Below the pieces are notes generated by a model, which was not told the DNA's origin, made no database searches, and saw only the letters and a program-made list of their open reading frames with translations. From Mycobacterium sp. IS-1590 (GTDB lineage Bacteria; Actinomycetota; Actinomycetes; Mycobacteriales; Mycobacteriaceae), in assembly GCF_001500025.1 (NCBI RefSeq), contig NZ_LQIW01000013.1, forward strand, positions 1 to 64,000: a DNA stretch of 64,000 bases, read 5' to 3'. Both the position numbers and the translations under genes were made by a program. Shown here one piece after another: positions 8,229-16,866 of the stretch; position 1 is the stretch's first letter, and every line of letters begins with the position of its first letter.

Positions 8229-9298
8229 GCCGACGCTGCCGCGAGTTCGGTCGCCGCCGGAATCACCTCTTCGGCGAACAGCTTCATGGAGTCGCGGACC
8301 TTTGCGCGGTCCATCGCACCGCCCCGCGACATTCGCAACATGATGTTGCGCCAGCCCATGTCGACGACGGTACGCATCTTCTCGACGATCCGGTCCGGAT
8401 CGCCCATCAGGGTCAGATGGGAGTTGAGTACCTGCTCGTAACTCTGCTTGTCGTGCTTGTCGAACCAGTCGGCGTACGCCTTGTAATCGGCCGGGATGTC
8501 CCCGCCGCGCTCGAAGGGGCTCGAATACTTGCGGTGCGTCACGATGGACAACTCGACGCTCTCGCGCGGGTATGTCCGCGCGAACCCGTCGTCTTCGTGA
8601 CAGAACGCGTTCAGCAGGGCCCAGACGTTGCCGGTGGCCGCGGTGAGCCCCTTCTTCTCCTGTGTCTGAAGATAGATGTCCAACGCACCCTGCAGGTCCG
8701 GGTCGACCTGGTACGGGTTGCCGATGATGGCGCCGAAGCCCTTGTCCGCCAACCATTCGAAACTCGACGGCGTCTTCATCACCGTCCCCCACACCGGAAT
8801 CGGCTGTTGCACCGGGCGGGGATGGATGGTGACATCCTGCAGTTGCCAGTACTTTCCGTCGTAAGTGACGTTCTCCTCGGTGAGCAACCGGTTGACGATC
8901 TCGACGCATTCCTGGTATCGCGCGGTGGCCTCATCCATCGGGATGCCGAACCCCTTGAATTCGTGGGCCTGGTAGCCCCGCCCGAAGCCGGCATCGAATC
9001 GACCCCCGCTGAGGTTGTCCGCCATGGCGATTCGTTCCGCGAGATGGATGGGCTCATGGAAGGGGGCGACCATGCAGGCCGTGCCGATGCGGATCCGATC
9101 GGTCTGCGCGGCGATCGCCGCCGCGACCAGCGGAAGGTCCGCCAGGGCCCCATACGGCGAGAAGTGGTGTTCGGCCAGCCATACCTCGTCGTAGCCGAAT
9201 TCCTCGGCCCAGCGCGCCTCCTCGAGCACGTTGGCGAATACCTCCGCATGGCTGAGGTGATTGGGTTTGTCACCGAGGATGAATACGCCGAACCGCAC
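8225..9298 (-). CDS. Luciferase-like (LLM class) flavin/F420-dependent monooxygenase
   Basis: A 357-residue bacterial-luciferase-like TIM-barrel enzyme. RFGVFILGDKPNHLSHAEV opens the barrel, followed by EELGYDEVWLAEHHFS-type sequence (EEFGYDEVWLAEHHFSPYG) and GRFDAGFGRGYQ, all typical of the family. It would oxidise or Baeyer-Villiger-oxygenate a substrate with reduced FMN or F420. GTG 9298 is the start because a strong GGCGGAGG lies 6-8 bases before it, and the open frame beyond it crosses the operator. It is the first gene of the leftward operon and has its promoter in the divergent region with the MaoC gene. Confidence 0.87.
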   Translation of the reverse strand: MRFGVFILGDKPNHLSHAEVFANVLEEARWAEEFGYDEVWLAEHHFSPYGALADLPLVAAAIAAQTDRIRIGTACMVAPFHEPIHLAERIAMADNLSGGRFDAGFGRGYQAHEFKGFGIPMDEATARYQECVEIVNRLLTEENVTYDGKYWQLQDVTIHPRPVQQPIPVWGTVMKTPSSFEWLADKGFGAIIGNPYQVDPDLQGALDIYLQTQEKKGLTAATGNVWALLNAFCHEDDGFARTYPRESVELSIVTHRKYSSPFERGGDIPADYKAYADWFDKHDKQSYEQVLNSHLTLMGDPDRIVEKMRTVVDMGWRNIMLRMSRGGAMDRAKVRDSMKLFAEEVIPAATELAAASA

Positions 9299-9316
9299 GC
9301 CGCTGCCTCCGCCGAG

Positions 9317-9345
9317 AATATAGTTGCAGTTACTGCGACTATATT
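9317..9345. promoter_or_regulatory. 29-bp near-perfect palindromic operator between divergent operons
   Basis: The sequence AATATAGT-T-GCAGT-T-ACTGC-G-ACTATATT is a 29-bp palindrome with one mismatched pair outside the centre. It sits 18 bases before the leftward GTG at 9298 and 47 before the rightward GTG at 9393, so it can control both operons. Length and form are typical of TetR-family operators, and a TetR gene is the second gene on the right (10238-10864). Binding by that protein is inferred. Confidence 0.85.
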
Positions 9346-9392
9346 GCACGATTGAACAAATATCGTCAATCCGTTCTATCACTGGAGGCCGC

Positions 9393-10235
9393 GTGACCGC
9401 ACGTGCGACCCTCTCCCCCGCCGCGGTCGGCACCCGGCTGCCCCCGACGACACATCGCTGGACGCCGACCGATGCCATCCTCTACGCCCTGGGTGTCGGA
9501 GCACGCCCGCCTGCAGAGCGCCATCTGCTCGACGAACACGTCGGCCCCGCCGTGTTGCCGACCTATGCGCTGGTCGCCAACTGGTGGGCGGTCAAGGATC
9601 TGCGCGCGATCCTCGACCTCGGCGCGTCTCCGATCGTGCATGCGGCGCAGTCCTTGAGCCTCGAGCGTTCCGTGGCCGCCAGCGGCGAGGTTTCCGTCGC
9701 TGCCGAGGTGACCGCGCTGTGGGATACCGGCAAGCACGCGGTCATCGAGGTGACATCGACGGGCACTGACGCCGACGGTCCCCTTTTTCACGCCTCCTCG
9801 CAGACGATGGTGCTCGGCGAGGGCGGCTTCGGCGGGACGCGTCCGGCCTCGACCGCCCCGGCACCGCACCGCGCTCCCGACGGGGTCCATGCCGACGAGG
9901 TTCGACCCGAGCAGGCGGCGATCTACCGGCTGAGCGGAGACCGCAACCCGTTGCACATCGACCCCGCCGCTGCCCGCAGATTCGGGTTCGACGATGTGTT
10001 CCTGCACGGTTTGTGCACGCTGGGCTTCGCGGCCAGGGCGCTGATCAACGTTGCCGGCAATGGTGATCCGGCGTCGCTCACCTCGATCAGCTGCCGCTTC
10101 GCCAAACCGGTGAAGCTCGCGTCCGAACTGCGCACCGAGATCTGGCGCGACGGCTCCGGTCCGGTTCGGTTCCAGACCCTGCAGGGCGATATCGTTTCCC
10201 TCAGTTCGGGCACCGCGACGTTGACAGGATGCTGA
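9393..10235 (+). CDS. MaoC-family (R)-specific enoyl-CoA hydratase
   Basis: A 280-residue double hot-dog protein. The N-terminal half resembles the non-catalytic hot dog of MFE-2 hydratases (DAILYALGVGA, LPTYALVANWW); the C-terminal half carries the hydratase-2 motif YRLSGDRNPLHIDPAAA ... FLHGLCTLGFAARAL (about residues 178-220), with the catalytic Asp and His. It would hydrate a 2-enoyl-CoA. GTG 9393 has GGAGG five bases upstream; the longer frame reaches into the operator. It is the only canonical hydratase in the cluster, which may explain why the four crotonases do other chemistry. Confidence 0.88.
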   Translation: MTARATLSPAAVGTRLPPTTHRWTPTDAILYALGVGARPPAERHLLDEHVGPAVLPTYALVANWWAVKDLRAILDLGASPIVHAAQSLSLERSVAASGEVSVAAEVTALWDTGKHAVIEVTSTGTDADGPLFHASSQTMVLGEGGFGGTRPASTAPAPHRAPDGVHADEVRPEQAAIYRLSGDRNPLHIDPAAARRFGFDDVFLHGLCTLGFAARALINVAGNGDPASLTSISCRFAKPVKLASELRTEIWRDGSGPVRFQTLQGDIVSLSSGTATLTGC

Positions 10236-10237
10236 CC

Positions 10238-10864
10238 ATGGACCAACGCCGCGCCCGGGGCCGACGAAACCGCGATGCGCTCATCTCAGCCGCCATCGAA
10301 CTGTTCACCAGCAACGGCTACGAGCAGACCACCGTCGAACAGATCGCCGAGCTGGCAGCCGTATCGCCGAGAACGTTTTTCCACCATTTCGCCGCGAAGG
10401 AAGACATCCTCTTTCACGGGTATGCCGAGCGCCTCACGGAAGCCACGCGTCGATTTCGCGCCGTGGACAAGGGTTCTCTGGGTGACGCACTCGCCGAGAC
10501 GTCGGAAGCGGTCGCCGCGGCCATCACCGAGAACCCGGACATCTTCTTGGCCCGGGCCAGAATGTACCGCGACCTGCCTGGCCTGCGCGCCACGATGCTG
10601 CGCATCAACGACGATTGGATCGACCAGATGACGGCGGAAGTCGCGCGGCGGCTGGACGCCGATGCCACGGTCGATGTGCGGCCGCGCCTGGCGGCCACGG
10701 TGATCAACGGCGCAAATCGGGCCGCGATCGATCTCTGGGTCGGCGACGGCGGGGTGGGCAATCTGGTCGCGATGATGGCAGATGCCGTTCGCCTGGTGCG
10801 TCCGACCATCGACCGGATCGAGCGTGAGGCAAGGAACATTCGGAGTCGCCGTCGTGTCGGATGA
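10238..10864 (+). CDS. TetR-family regulator of the divergent catabolic operons
   Basis: A 208-residue TetR protein: basic arm MDQRRARGRRNRDALI, then the helix-turn-helix TTVEQIAELAAVSPRTFFHHFAAKED (about residues 30-55) and an all-helical ligand domain. It lies inside the rightward operon, three bases after the MaoC stop if the ATG at 10238 is used (ATG 10229 overlaps it). The divergent palindrome at 9317-9345 is the best candidate operator, so it should be a local, autoregulated repressor released by a pathway intermediate, possibly an acyl-CoA. Confidence 0.88.
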   Translation: MDQRRARGRRNRDALISAAIELFTSNGYEQTTVEQIAELAAVSPRTFFHHFAAKEDILFHGYAERLTEATRRFRAVDKGSLGDALAETSEAVAAAITENPDIFLARARMYRDLPGLRATMLRINDDWIDQMTAEVARRLDADATVDVRPRLAATVINGANRAAIDLWVGDGGVGNLVAMMADAVRLVRPTIDRIEREARNIRSRRRVG

Positions 10865-11603
10865 GACGCCACCGGTCGCGGTGGTCACCGGAGGAGCGCG
10901 CGGCATCGGGGCAGCTATCGCGCAGACGTTGCTCGACGCCGGCTACCGCACGGCCGTCGTCGACGTGAATGAAAAGGCGATCGCGCGCGCACAAGCCTCA
11001 GACGCCGCGCGGGACGGCCGACTAATCCCTCTGCTGCTGTCGATCACCGATCGGCAGGGGGTAGAGCGGGCGATGGGCGAGTTGGCCGCCGCTCACGGAC
11101 CGGTCCGGGCGTTGGTCAACAACGCCGGAATGACTCTGCCCGGCAGTTTCCTGGACCAGACCGACGAGGACTGGGACCGCATCGTCGCCGTCAACCTCAA
11201 GGGCGCGTTCGTGATGGGGCAGGTGGTCGCGCGCCAGATGGTTCGGGAGAAGTCCGGGACGATCGTCAACATCAGCTCGGTGTCGGCGCACGGCGTCCGG
11301 ACCGGCCCGCCGGCGTACGCGGCCGCGAAAGCGGGTGTGGAGGGTCTCAGCCGACTGATGGCGGTGCAGTTGGGACCGTTCGGCGTCAGGGTGAACACGG
11401 TGGTGGTGGGAACCACGGAAACGCCGTGGCTGCTGTCGCGAAAGACCGACGACGAGCTCGACGATATGCGCGGATCGACACTGATGGGACGTCTCGGCGA
11501 ACCGGAGGACGTCGCGCGCACGGTCGCGTTTCTGTGCTCACCGGCGGCCAAACACCTAACCGGCCAGCTCATCTCGGTTTCAGGTGGCCAGTGGATGCCG
11601 TAG
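10854..11603 (+). CDS. Short-chain dehydrogenase/reductase (FabG-like)
   Basis: A classical SDR of 249 residues. The NAD(P) motif TGGARGIGAA lies near residues 13-22, NNAG near 91, the catalytic Ser in NISSVSA and the YAAAK pair near residue 156. GTG 10854 overlaps the end of the TetR gene by 11 bases; the longer open frame is out of context. It would oxidise the hydroxyacyl-CoA made by the MaoC hydratase or reduce a ketone, fitting a beta-oxidation-like sequence. Confidence 0.87.
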   Translation: MSDETPPVAVVTGGARGIGAAIAQTLLDAGYRTAVVDVNEKAIARAQASDAARDGRLIPLLLSITDRQGVERAMGELAAAHGPVRALVNNAGMTLPGSFLDQTDEDWDRIVAVNLKGAFVMGQVVARQMVREKSGTIVNISSVSAHGVRTGPPAYAAAKAGVEGLSRLMAVQLGPFGVRVNTVVVGTTETPWLLSRKTDDELDDMRGSTLMGRLGEPEDVARTVAFLCSPAAKHLTGQLISVSGGQWMP

Positions 11604-11676
11604 TAACCCACAGAACGATGGAACATGCACTGATAGTCCGTTCATCACCGCATGCGGTTCGAGCCCAGGGGATTCG

Positions 11677-12444
11677 ATGGATCTGAAGAGGATTCTGTTC
11701 GACGTCAGCGACCACGTCGCGACGATCACCATCAACCGTCCCGAGCGGCTGAATGCCACCGACGATCTGGCACGCACGGAACTCGGCTGGGCTTGGGGTC
11801 GGGTACGCGATGACTCCGACATCCGGGTGGCGATCATCACGGGCGCAGGCGACCGGGCGTTCTGCGCCGGACAGGACATCCGCGCCACCGCCGAAGGCGG
11901 AATTCGCAACAAGGTCCCTGGATCCCGGCTGCACCACAACGTGTGGAAGCCCGTCATCTGCGCGCTCAACGGTATGGCGGTCGGTGGGGCGTTGCATCAG
12001 GTAGCCGATGCCGACCTCATCATCGCCGCCGAGCATGCCGAACTGATCGACACCCATCTACAGGTCGGCAACGTGTTCGCGCTCGAGCCGGCGGTGCTGC
12101 TGCGGCGCATGCCGTTGTCGATGGTGATGCAACTGGGACTGATGAGCAGAGACGGCCGCATCACCGCGCAGCGGGGGCATGAGATCGGCCTCATCAACGA
12201 GGTGGTGCCGGCGCAGCGACTCCAGGAACGTGCCCGCGAGATCGCCTTGTCGATCGCCAAGCTGTCGCCGGCGACCGTACAGGCGTCGGTCAAGGCGATG
12301 TGGGCCAGCCTCGACGTCGGCCTGCACGCCGCCAACGACGTGGCGTACCGCTACGTCCTGCAGCACCAGATGACTCACCCCGACTATCACGAGGGGATGG
12401 CCGCGTTCGCCGAGAAGCGGGAACCCCGCTGGGTGGTCGAATGA
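11677..12444 (+). CDS. Crotonase-superfamily protein (enoyl-CoA hydratase-like)
   Basis: A 255-residue crotonase-fold protein with the GAGDRAFCAGQDIRA oxyanion block. Both hydratase glutamates are replaced by His (VGGALHQVADADL and LIDTHLQVG). It follows a 73-bp gap that contains a perfect 12-bp palindrome ACCGCATGCGGT (11647-11658) and overlaps the ligase gene downstream by four bases (ATGA). As the fourth such protein of the cluster it probably does a special step such as isomerisation or hydrolytic C-C cleavage rather than hydration. Confidence 0.86.
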   Translation: MDLKRILFDVSDHVATITINRPERLNATDDLARTELGWAWGRVRDDSDIRVAIITGAGDRAFCAGQDIRATAEGGIRNKVPGSRLHHNVWKPVICALNGMAVGGALHQVADADLIIAAEHAELIDTHLQVGNVFALEPAVLLRRMPLSMVMQLGLMSRDGRITAQRGHEIGLINEVVPAQRLQERAREIALSIAKLSPATVQASVKAMWASLDVGLHAANDVAYRYVLQHQMTHPDYHEGMAAFAEKREPRWVVE

Positions 12445-14090
12445 CGCCAATGCCACTGACGACACCGGTGTTCCGATACGAACCGCTCCCTTACGACGCG
12501 GTCCTACCGGCCATGCTGTCCGCCGTCGTCGGTGCCTACGGCCCAAACGATCTCGTGGTCACCGCCACCGCCGACGGCGCCGTGGAACGGATCACCTACG
12601 CCGAGGCGCAAACCCGTTCGGCCGACATGGCGGCCCGACTGCTCGCCAGCGGCGTCACCAAGGGCGTCCGCGTCGGCGTACTGGCACCCAACGGCGCCGA
12701 TTTCGTCACGGCTTTCCTGGCGATCACCCGCATCGGGGCCGTCGCGGTACCGATCAACACCTTCTTCCAGCACGCCGAGTTGCACTGGGTGCTACGCGAC
12801 GCCGACATCCACACCCTGCTCGCGGTGCAGACGCTGCTCGGACGAGATGTGCTCGACCGGATCGAGACCGCTACCGGCGAGTGGCAGGTGGTCAACGGAC
12901 AACTGCGCACCGAGCGACTCCCCCAGTTGCGCAACGTCTTTCCCCTCGGTGAGACAACTCGCAGCTGGCCGGCCGGATGGCCCGACCCCGTCCCACCGAG
13001 CTTCCGCGAAACATGCGAGGCGACGGTGCGGGCCGCCGACGACCTGCTCGTCATCTACACGTCAGGCAGCACGTCGAATCCGAAGGGCATAATCCACACC
13101 CACGGCACGGCGATCACCCATTCCCGATTCATCGCCACCGCCCACGACTGGGACGCCAGCGACCGCATCTACGTGCCCATGGTGTTCTTCTGGGTCGCCG
13201 GACTGGTCTTCGGATTTCTCGGCCCCATGCAGGTGGGCGCCACGATTCTCACGGAGCACAAGTTCGACGCGGGGATGGTATTGCGTCTTCTAGAAAGTGA
13301 AAAAGCAACCTATACAACGGGATTCCCGCATATCGGTCCGGCGCTGAGCAATCATCGCGACTTCGCGTCGACCGACCTGTCCACCCTGCGTGAGGGCTAC
13401 CAACAGGTGCTGCTGGCACCCGGACGACGCACCCCGGACCCGTCGCTGCGCGTGGCACAACTCGGGATGACCGAGACCTGCAGTTCTCACACCTGGTGGC
13501 CGCCGCACGAGCAACTGCCCGAATCCAAACGGGGCTCGCTGGGCGTCGCCGCGCCGGGCTTTGAGCACAAGATCGTCGACGATGCCGGTAACGAGGTACC
13601 CAACGGCGTCACCGGCGAAATCTGTGTGCGTGGTACGGCGATGATGCGCGGAATGGTGGGCAAGCAGTGGCACGAGGTGGTCGACCGCGACGGCTGGCTG
13701 CACACCAAGGACGCCGGCTACCGTGACGACGACGGTCACTTGTATTTCGCGGGCCGCCTCGACGAGATGATCAAGACCTCCGGAACCAACGTCGCGCCCA
13801 TGGAGGTCGAGGCCGCACTGGGGCGAATCGACGCGGTGCGCATCGCCTACGTCATCGGAGTTCCCGACGCCGACAAGGGCGCGATCGTCGGCGCCGCGGT
13901 CGTGCTCAACGAGGGGCACACGGCGACGGCGGCCGATCTGGTGACCGAATGCCGAAAACGGCTTGCGGCATACAAGGTGCCGAAGAATTGGGTGATCCTT
14001 GACGATCCGAGCCTCCTCCCCTACACCACCACGAACAAGATCGACAAGGCGCGCTTGACGGCGTTGATGGCGGCCGGAGAACTCTCGTGA
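12441..14090 (+). CDS. AMP-forming acyl-CoA ligase (FadD-like)
   Basis: A 549-residue adenylate-forming ligase. P-loop YTSGSTSNPKG near residue 215, LGMTET adenine motif, DAGYRDDDGHLYFAGRLDEM hinge and the C-terminal catalytic Lys in TTTNKIDK are present. The start ATG 12441 overlaps the crotonase stop (ATGA). Together with the ligase at 6735-8228 it gives the cluster two CoA-activating enzymes, which suggests either two entry substrates or re-activation of an acid released mid-pathway. Confidence 0.87.
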   Translation: MTPMPLTTPVFRYEPLPYDAVLPAMLSAVVGAYGPNDLVVTATADGAVERITYAEAQTRSADMAARLLASGVTKGVRVGVLAPNGADFVTAFLAITRIGAVAVPINTFFQHAELHWVLRDADIHTLLAVQTLLGRDVLDRIETATGEWQVVNGQLRTERLPQLRNVFPLGETTRSWPAGWPDPVPPSFRETCEATVRAADDLLVIYTSGSTSNPKGIIHTHGTAITHSRFIATAHDWDASDRIYVPMVFFWVAGLVFGFLGPMQVGATILTEHKFDAGMVLRLLESEKATYTTGFPHIGPALSNHRDFASTDLSTLREGYQQVLLAPGRRTPDPSLRVAQLGMTETCSSHTWWPPHEQLPESKRGSLGVAAPGFEHKIVDDAGNEVPNGVTGEICVRGTAMMRGMVGKQWHEVVDRDGWLHTKDAGYRDDDGHLYFAGRLDEMIKTSGTNVAPMEVEAALGRIDAVRIAYVIGVPDADKGAIVGAAVVLNEGHTATAADLVTECRKRLAAYKVPKNWVILDDPSLLPYTTTNKIDKARLTALMAAGELS

Positions 14091-14737
14091 CGTCCCTGAC
14101 CGATCTCGAGGCGCGAATCGAACGCCTCGAAGCGCTCGATGAAATCCGCCAGCTCGCAGCGAAATACGCGGTCGCCTTGGACATGCGAGACCTCGACGCG
14201 CTGGTCAATCTCTTCGTCGATGACGTGAAAGTGCCCGGAAAACTGCACGGCCGTGCCGCATTGCGCGACTGGTATGACACCGAACTCCGCCACAACCTGC
14301 TGGGCAGTGCGCACGGGGTGCTCGGACACGTCATCGACATCCATGACACCCTCACCGCCTCCGGACTCGTCTACTCCCGCAACGACCTCGAGACGGAGTC
14401 GGTGTGGGTGATCGAGATGCTCGCTTATTTGGACAGCTACGAGCGCCGGGAAGGTCACTGGTACTTCCTCAGGCGCACACCCCTGTTCTGGTACGAGTCC
14501 GATATCACCGACCCACCGGTGGGCGCGCAGAAGATGCGGTGGCCGGGCCGGCCCCGGCACGACGGAAACCTGCACGACGCGTTCCCGTCGTGGCGGGACT
14601 TCTGGGACGCCGACCCCGGTCGCCGCGGTACGCCGGTTCGCGCGCCCGCACCTGTCGGCGCGTGGCTGCGCGCCCTTCGCCGCGACAGCCCCGATCCTCG
14701 TGTCGACCCGACCGGACGCGAAGCAGGGAGCCGTTGA
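14087..14737 (+). CDS. SnoaL-like nuclear-transport-factor-2 family protein
   Basis: A 216-residue protein whose first ~145 residues form a SnoaL-like NTF2 fold (coiled EARIERLEALDEIRQLAAKYAVALDMRDLDALVNLF helix, then strands with conserved Trp/Tyr). A Pro/Arg-rich tail of about 60 residues follows. Family members include dehydratases and ring hydroxylation helpers, but no catalytic set can be assigned. The GTG start overlaps the ligase stop by four bases. The tail is unusual and may extend only because the stop is close to the next gene. Confidence 0.78.
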   Translation: MTSLTDLEARIERLEALDEIRQLAAKYAVALDMRDLDALVNLFVDDVKVPGKLHGRAALRDWYDTELRHNLLGSAHGVLGHVIDIHDTLTASGLVYSRNDLETESVWVIEMLAYLDSYERREGHWYFLRRTPLFWYESDITDPPVGAQKMRWPGRPRHDGNLHDAFPSWRDFWDADPGRRGTPVRAPAPVGAWLRALRRDSPDPRVDPTGREAGSR

Positions 14738-14738
14738 A

Positions 14739-15866
14739 TTGTCCGGCATCACCGACGGTTTCGCAGCGACCGACGAGCAGGAAGAGTTGCGCCGGACGGC
14801 CCGCGCATTTTTCGAGCTGAAGTCACCCGAGCACGAAGTTCGCCGCGTCATGCAGACTCCCGAAGGCTACGACCGCGAGGTGTGGCGCCAGATGGCCGAC
14901 CAACTCGGGCTCCACGGGTTGGCCATTGGTGAGGAATTCGGTGGAAGCGGTTATGGCTACGCCGAATTGGGCGTGGTCGTCGAGGAGTCGGGGCGCGCCC
15001 TGTTGCCCGGCCCGTTCTTCGGCTCCGTCGTGATGGCGGGCAGCGCCTTGATGTGCTGCGACGACAAGGGCGCCCAGTCTCGATACCTTCCACGCATCGC
15101 GACGGGCGAGACCATCGCCGCGCTGGCGCTGACCGAGCAGTCTGGCCGGTGGAGTGCGGAGACGATCCACACCAGCGCGCGTCGCCGCGGACCACGATGG
15201 TTCATCAACGGCAGCAAGACTTTCGTCTTGGACGGTCACATTGCCGACCTGCTGTTGGTCGTAGCCCGGACGGACACCGGTGTTTCACTGTTCGCGGTGG
15301 ATGACACCGAGGGACTGTCGCGCCGGATGCTCTCGACGCTTGACGCGACGCGGCGCCAGGCCCGAATCGACTTCGACGACACCCCGGCCGAGTTGATCGG
15401 CACTGAGGGGCAGGCCTGGCCTGCGTTGTCGCAGGCGCTCGACATCGCGGCCGCCTGTCTTGCGGCCGAACAGGTCGGGGGCGCACAGCGGTGCCTGGAA
15501 ATCGCCGTCGGCTACGCGAAGACGCGCCGTCAATTCGGCAGGCCGATCGGGTCTTTCCAGGCGGTCCGGCACAAGTGTGCCGATTTGATGCTCGAGATCG
15601 AGTGCGCTCGAGGCGCGGCGCAATACGCGGTGCACACCGCTGCGCAGCGACTGGACGAACTTCCCGCCGCCGCCTCGTTGGCCAAGGCCTACTGCTCGGA
15701 CGTCTACACCAAAGCGGCCGCGGCGAACATCCAGATCCACGGCGGAATCGGCTTCACCTGGGAGCATCCCGCGCACATGTACTTCAAGCGGGCGAAATCG
15801 TCGGAGCATCTTCTGGGCGATCCCGCCTACCATCGCGGCCTGCTCGCCCACCGGGTCGGGATCTAG
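14739..15866 (+). CDS. Acyl-CoA dehydrogenase (FadE-like)
   Basis: A FAD-dependent acyl-CoA dehydrogenase of about 375 residues. N-terminal helical domain TDEQEELRRTARAFF, middle strands ALALTEQSGRWS, and a C-terminal IQIHGGIGFTWEHPAHMYFKRAKSSEHLLGD block typical of actinobacterial FadE proteins that often work as heteromers with a second subunit. I prefer TTG 14739 because AGGGAG is eight bases before it; GTG 14700 inside the previous gene is the alternative. No partner FadE is adjacent. Its TAG stop shares bases with the opposing SDR stop. Confidence 0.86.
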   Translation: MSGITDGFAATDEQEELRRTARAFFELKSPEHEVRRVMQTPEGYDREVWRQMADQLGLHGLAIGEEFGGSGYGYAELGVVVEESGRALLPGPFFGSVVMAGSALMCCDDKGAQSRYLPRIATGETIAALALTEQSGRWSAETIHTSARRRGPRWFINGSKTFVLDGHIADLLLVVARTDTGVSLFAVDDTEGLSRRMLSTLDATRRQARIDFDDTPAELIGTEGQAWPALSQALDIAAACLAAEQVGGAQRCLEIAVGYAKTRRQFGRPIGSFQAVRHKCADLMLEIECARGAAQYAVHTAAQRLDELPAAASLAKAYCSDVYTKAAAANIQIHGGIGFTWEHPAHMYFKRAKSSEHLLGDPAYHRGLLAHRVGI

Positions 15867-16672
15867 AAGTCGGTCCCGCCGTCGATGTTGATCGCTGCGC
15901 CGGTCATGTACGCCGCCCGATCGCTCAACAGGAAAGCGATCAACTCCCCGGCCTCATTCGGGCGGCCTCCGCGGTCGAGGGCCACCCGCATGTTCCAGGC
16001 GGGATTGCTGGACAGGTGGGTGTAGATCGCGTCTTCCTCCGGCACGTTGTACTCCGCTGCCCGCTGGGCGCGGATGAAGTCGTTCACCTCGGTGTCGAAC
16101 AATCCAGGACAGACGGTGTTCACCCGGATGCTGTCGGGCCCATGCGTTTTCGCGAGAATTTTCGACATTGTCAGGACGGCGGCCTTGAGCGCGTTGTACG
16201 GCGGTATCAGGACTTTCGGTGCGCGCACCGAATACGCGGCCGTCGTCACCACCGTGCCGCCGCCGGTGCGTTGCAGGTGCGGAATGATCGCGCGGCAGGA
16301 GCGCACAGTCGCCATCAAGATCATCTGGTAGTACCAGTCCCACGATTCGTCGGTGTGCTCGAGGAACGGCCCCTGCTGCTTCATCGGGCCCGCCGTCACT
16401 GCCAATCCCCGCAGATCGCCGAGCCTGTCGGCGGCCTCATCGACGGCGCGTGCAACACCGTCGCCGGGGGCCGCGGCGTCGACGCTGATCCCCACCGCAC
16501 GGACGCCATGTCGGCTGGACAACAGAGACGCCTTCTCGACGGCACGCTCACCGTCGCGCGCCAGTAGCGCCACGTTGGCGCCGTCGTGGGCAAGTTGTTC
16601 GGCAGCGGCAAACCCCATGCCGGTCGTTCCTCCGACGATGACGAAGTTGCGGCCCCTCAACCCGAGGTCCAC
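15863..16672 (-). CDS. Short-chain dehydrogenase/reductase
   Basis: A 269-residue SDR, convergent with the acyl-CoA dehydrogenase; the two TAG stops overlap on a CTAG. The nucleotide-binding motif is GGTTGMGFAA instead of the usual TGxxxGIG, and the active-site pair is PYNALKAA (Tyr/Lys) after TTAAYS. The C terminus MTGAAINIDGGTDF is typical. Its promoter lies in the 194-bp region shared with the divergent TetR gene at 16867, so it is a likely target of that regulator. Confidence 0.85.
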   Translation of the reverse strand: MDLGLRGRNFVIVGGTTGMGFAAAEQLAHDGANVALLARDGERAVEKASLLSSRHGVRAVGISVDAAAPGDGVARAVDEAADRLGDLRGLAVTAGPMKQQGPFLEHTDESWDWYYQMILMATVRSCRAIIPHLQRTGGGTVVTTAAYSVRAPKVLIPPYNALKAAVLTMSKILAKTHGPDSIRVNTVCPGLFDTEVNDFIRAQRAAEYNVPEEDAIYTHLSSNPAWNMRVALDRGGRPNEAGELIAFLLSDRAAYMTGAAINIDGGTDF

Positions 16673-16866
16673 GACAAACCTCCCTCGTCATCTCGCGACA
16701 CCCGCGCCCACGGAGTGTAACAATTGAACGTGATGTGTCACTATGATCAGTAGCCGCCGAGCGTCTCCGCCTGCCACCGGGACGGTGCGCCGGAACGCCT
16801 GAACACGAGCTGTCACGTAGCATAGAAGGGTTCAAAACTGCTTGATCCCAGCGACGAGGGAGCGAC

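Noticed and set aside
11647..11658. Perfect palindrome ACCGCATGCGGT before the fourth crotonase gene
   Set aside because: Twelve bases with no extension; likely by chance in GC-rich DNA.
16730..16741. GTGA-TGTG-TCAC dyad upstream of the TetR at 16867
   Set aside because: Only four-base arms; too short to call an operator, though a real site may be hidden nearby.
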